DNA of 64,000 nucleotides from Lichenostomus cassidix. Taxonomy: Eukaryota; Chordata; Aves; Passeriformes; Meliphagidae. The notes under the pieces are model-generated. The model saw only the letters and a program-made list of their open reading frames with translations. It ran no database searches and was not told where the DNA came from. The translations under genes and the position numbers were made by a program. Where the stretch lies: assembly GCA_008360975.2 (NCBI GenBank), contig CM039211.1, positions 5,145,522-5,209,521 of the forward strand, read 5' to 3'. Shown here piece by piece: positions 61,336 to 64,000 of the stretch (its first letter is position 1; every line of letters starts with the position of its first letter).

Positions 61336-64000
61336 GTAGCAGGAGCTGTTTTTTAGGAGGGGGTGTGCATGGTTGAACCGCCAGAGGGATGACCTGGGGC
61401 TGGGGCTGATGCTCTGTGTTTGTGAGTGGTGAAGCTGTGGACATCCCCTGTTGCTGTTGACTGCAGTGCAGCCCTGTTTCAGCAGGGCTTTTCCAAGGTC
61501 ACAGACAAAGCAGGGACCATCAGAGTGACCCAGTGGCCAGGAGCAGGGGCTTGTCCAGATGTTTTGGAAAGCTATGCCAGTGTGTCAGTTTTGAGCCAGG
61601 GGGAAGAGACACAATTGTGTTGATTCTGTGGCACCTGAAATAGGAAATATCTGCAAAGGGACAGAAAATTAACTGCAGAGACATCTGCTGTGCTCCTTCC
61701 CTCAGGACTTTCTTCATCAGGGACATTTGTCAGTCTTGGAGGGTGGAAGTGAGCACAGTCTGGTTGGGGTTGTATATTGCTAACACACTCCTCAGATCCA
61801 CCAGGCATATGGTCCTGTTTTGTTCTGCAACTGACTGAAAACAATGTTATGGAGAGAAGGGCACCTGAGATGGAGTGGAAGATAAAAGAGGAGAAATTCT
61901 GTGTTGGTGTCTTATTAAAATACCTCTAGTTCAGAGCATTCCTTTCTTTTTGCAAGAACACAGAGAGAAGCTGAGGCCATGGCTGTGGACACAATTTGTG
62001 TAGCAGAGGGGACACCAGAACTGTAGTGGGGTTTTTTCAGCTGAGGATGCAGAGGGAATCTGGAGGAGGGGTGACTGTCTTTCGAGCTGAGTCAGGTTCC
62101 TGCCTCTTACTGAGGAGTACCCATGTTCCTCAGCTACTGCTGCAGGTGCATGTCTAGCACAGCCCTACAACCACTGCAGGTCCAAATCCAACTGCCCCTC
62201 ACTGCCCAACTCCTTGGGATGGAAGGGCCAGTGGGTAGGTGGGCTGAAGCCGTAGTGGCACCCCTCACCCTGCCCCCCCTCCCCCAGGGGAAACGCAGCT
62301 AAAATCAACAGCCTGGTGCCTGAGCTGTACAAACAACATCATGTGCCTGTGCGTCCTTCAGTGGAAGCACATGATCAGGTTGCAGAGTAGACCCAGATTT
62401 ACTGAGCTGGGAGAAAAACTGCAAGAGGTTGTGGGGTCAATTTCAGCCACATGGGAAGTAATCTGATGGTGGGAGCATAAAAGTCTTTGTGCTCAGGTTC
62501 TTGCTAATTTAGCATTGTTACTTAACTCTGTGATTGTACACCTGATTTTTTCTTTTCCAAATCCAGGTCATAAATGCATAGTTAAATATATGCATTAAAG
62601 CAGATAGGGTGGAAGTTTCATATTTTATCAGCCAGGTCTGGAGAGAGCCTGTATGTATTGACCACCACTTGGCTGCTGTGCCACAGTGCCATTTTTTGGG
62701 TGCCTGTGAGAAAACTCTGCTGTAACTGCAGAGAAAAGGATTAAGCATTTCCTTGAAAAGCAAAAACAGTTCCAGAAGTAGGGCTGAGAACCTTCTCAGC
62801 TTTTTTCAGTTCACATTCAGAAATGAGCATGTGATTTCTAAAGCAACCGCCATTATTTTGGCAGGATGAGTCATGGGGTTTGAGCTCCTAAGCTGGACAA
62901 TAATGCTGTCCTCAGCAGCCTGTTTAAACTGCTTTTATAATAGGCTCAGCGCTGCAGGTTTAGAGAGGCATAGTCAAGTACTCCAACATCTTTGTCTGTT
63001 AGGGGGAGCGCTAGGAGCATCCATAACACCCTCTCTATCCTGCTCAGTACAAGGTCCTTCTGGATGGGTGTGGGTGGGTGCAATGTGCCTGTGGAGGTGC
63101 CCCAAAGCTCTGTATCTGCTATACGTTCTTCTGATATGAAGAGGAGAAGCATGTCACCTAGTTATGGCCTGTATCGATGTAGATTCACAAGGGGCAGAGC
63201 TAATTTAACTATTTCCCGACTTTGGGGAACAGCCCCTTACATTACATCCTTTCTCTGTAGCTGTTGGAAGGTGAGTGCCTGCTGCTCTGCCTCCTGCACA
63301 CATTTCCTGGAGCCACTGGCTGTGCAGCACTGCCCAGCTGTCCTGGTTGCCCTCAGCCTGGGGTTGAGGTGGGGTGGACTTGCCCTTCCAGCTTCTAGCT
63401 GCACTGAGCACTTGATATGATTCATTAACCAGTTTTGTTCTCCTCACTCATGACATTTTTTTAGCAGCTGTCATCAGTCTTTAACCCAGTGGGGAGCTTG
63501 CTGGATAGCAACAGGGACAAACCAAATCAGACAGTCTTTATTGGTTTATATAGCTGAAGGTGTCATTTTTTTCCGTGTTGTAATATGGACTTGGAGCAGA
63601 TGTGCCTTCGTGGGGGATCAGTAGCTTTCACTTTTGGTTAAAGGACATGCTACTGGAGACTGACACAAGGAGCAGACTGCTCCGTAATGAGGCAGAGAGA
63701 TACAGGTGGCTGCTGCAGCCTCCAGCAGTGGAGGATGCCGGGCAGCCACCTTGCTGTTCTGCCTGCAGATTGCCTCCTCAGGTGCAGTGGCTGCAAGTTT
63801 GCCTGGCCCCACAGCTCAGGGAAGGGCTTTGGAGGTGCAGGTGGGTGACAGGGATGCACAGAGGGATCACGATGAGGTGCCTACTCTCAACGGGGTCTGT
63901 TTTAGGGCAGCAAAAACCCTAGGCAGAACAAGCTGAATGCTCCATCCAATGCTGACAGCATGTGTAGGGGCTGTTTTCACTGTGCTACCAACAGCTGGCT
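61336..64000 (+). other. PAX5: PAX5 intron 5 (partial)
   Basis: This is non-coding sequence from the exon 5 donor to the window edge. In mouse, the B-lineage Pax5 enhancer lies in intron 5, so part of its counterpart could be here. A stretch at about 62825-62965 with a TGAGTCAT (AP-1/MAF-type) site and unique composition is the most motif-rich part I see. No exon 6 is present. Confidence 0.8.

Overview
The window is vertebrate genomic DNA, almost certainly from a bird. Multi-exon genes have GT-AG introns, several CR1 LINE 3' fragments of the avian type are present, there is an ERVL-type solo LTR of a kind familiar from songbird genomes, and very GC-rich CpG islands sit in an otherwise AT-rich background. 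In birds the PAX5/ZCCHC7 neighbourhood lies on the Z chromosome, so this is probably Z-linked; that is inference from synteny. Nothing prokaryotic is present.

Two genes lie head to head. On the minus strand is the 5' part of ZCCHC7, a CCHC zinc-knuckle RNA-surveillance factor: its first coding exon (11284-11971), its first intron (about 12.0-16.4 kb), and a CpG-island promoter (about 16.4-17.3 kb). Positions 1-11283 are the next ZCCHC7 intron, and the zinc-knuckle exons lie beyond the left edge. On the plus strand is the 5' half of PAX5, the B-cell and midbrain-hindbrain paired-box transcription factor. Both known alternative first exons are present (1A at 43192, 1B at 46178), followed by exon 2 (50468-50633), exon 3 (54957-55154), exon 4 (59174-59238) and exon 5 (61207-61335). 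All exon lengths and phases agree with the mammalian gene (46/166/198/65/129 coding bases). The homeodomain-like and transactivation exons lie beyond the right edge.

The roughly 26 kb between the two promoters holds CR1 fragments, the solo LTR, an orphan CpG-rich patch at about 20.1-20.7 kb, and several stretches that look like conserved non-coding regulators. From about 40.3 to 48.4 kb there is a chain of CpG islands around the two PAX5 first exons. It contains a TATA box, a perfect EBF1-type palindrome and a tight cluster of four CCAAT boxes. Exon 1A is preceded by a roughly 220-bp purine tract and exon 1B by a roughly 250-bp T/G tract, and intron 1 carries two long pyrimidine microsatellites.

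The most unusual items not explained by genes are: (1) a 113-bp hairpin at 30281-30393 with 35-bp arms (32/35 paired) and a second perfect stem-loop in its loop; (2) paired perfect octamer motifs 101 bp apart in PAX5 intron 3; (3) the four-CCAAT array between exons 1A and 1B; (4) two SUMO-interaction-like motifs in the acidic ZCCHC7 N-terminus.
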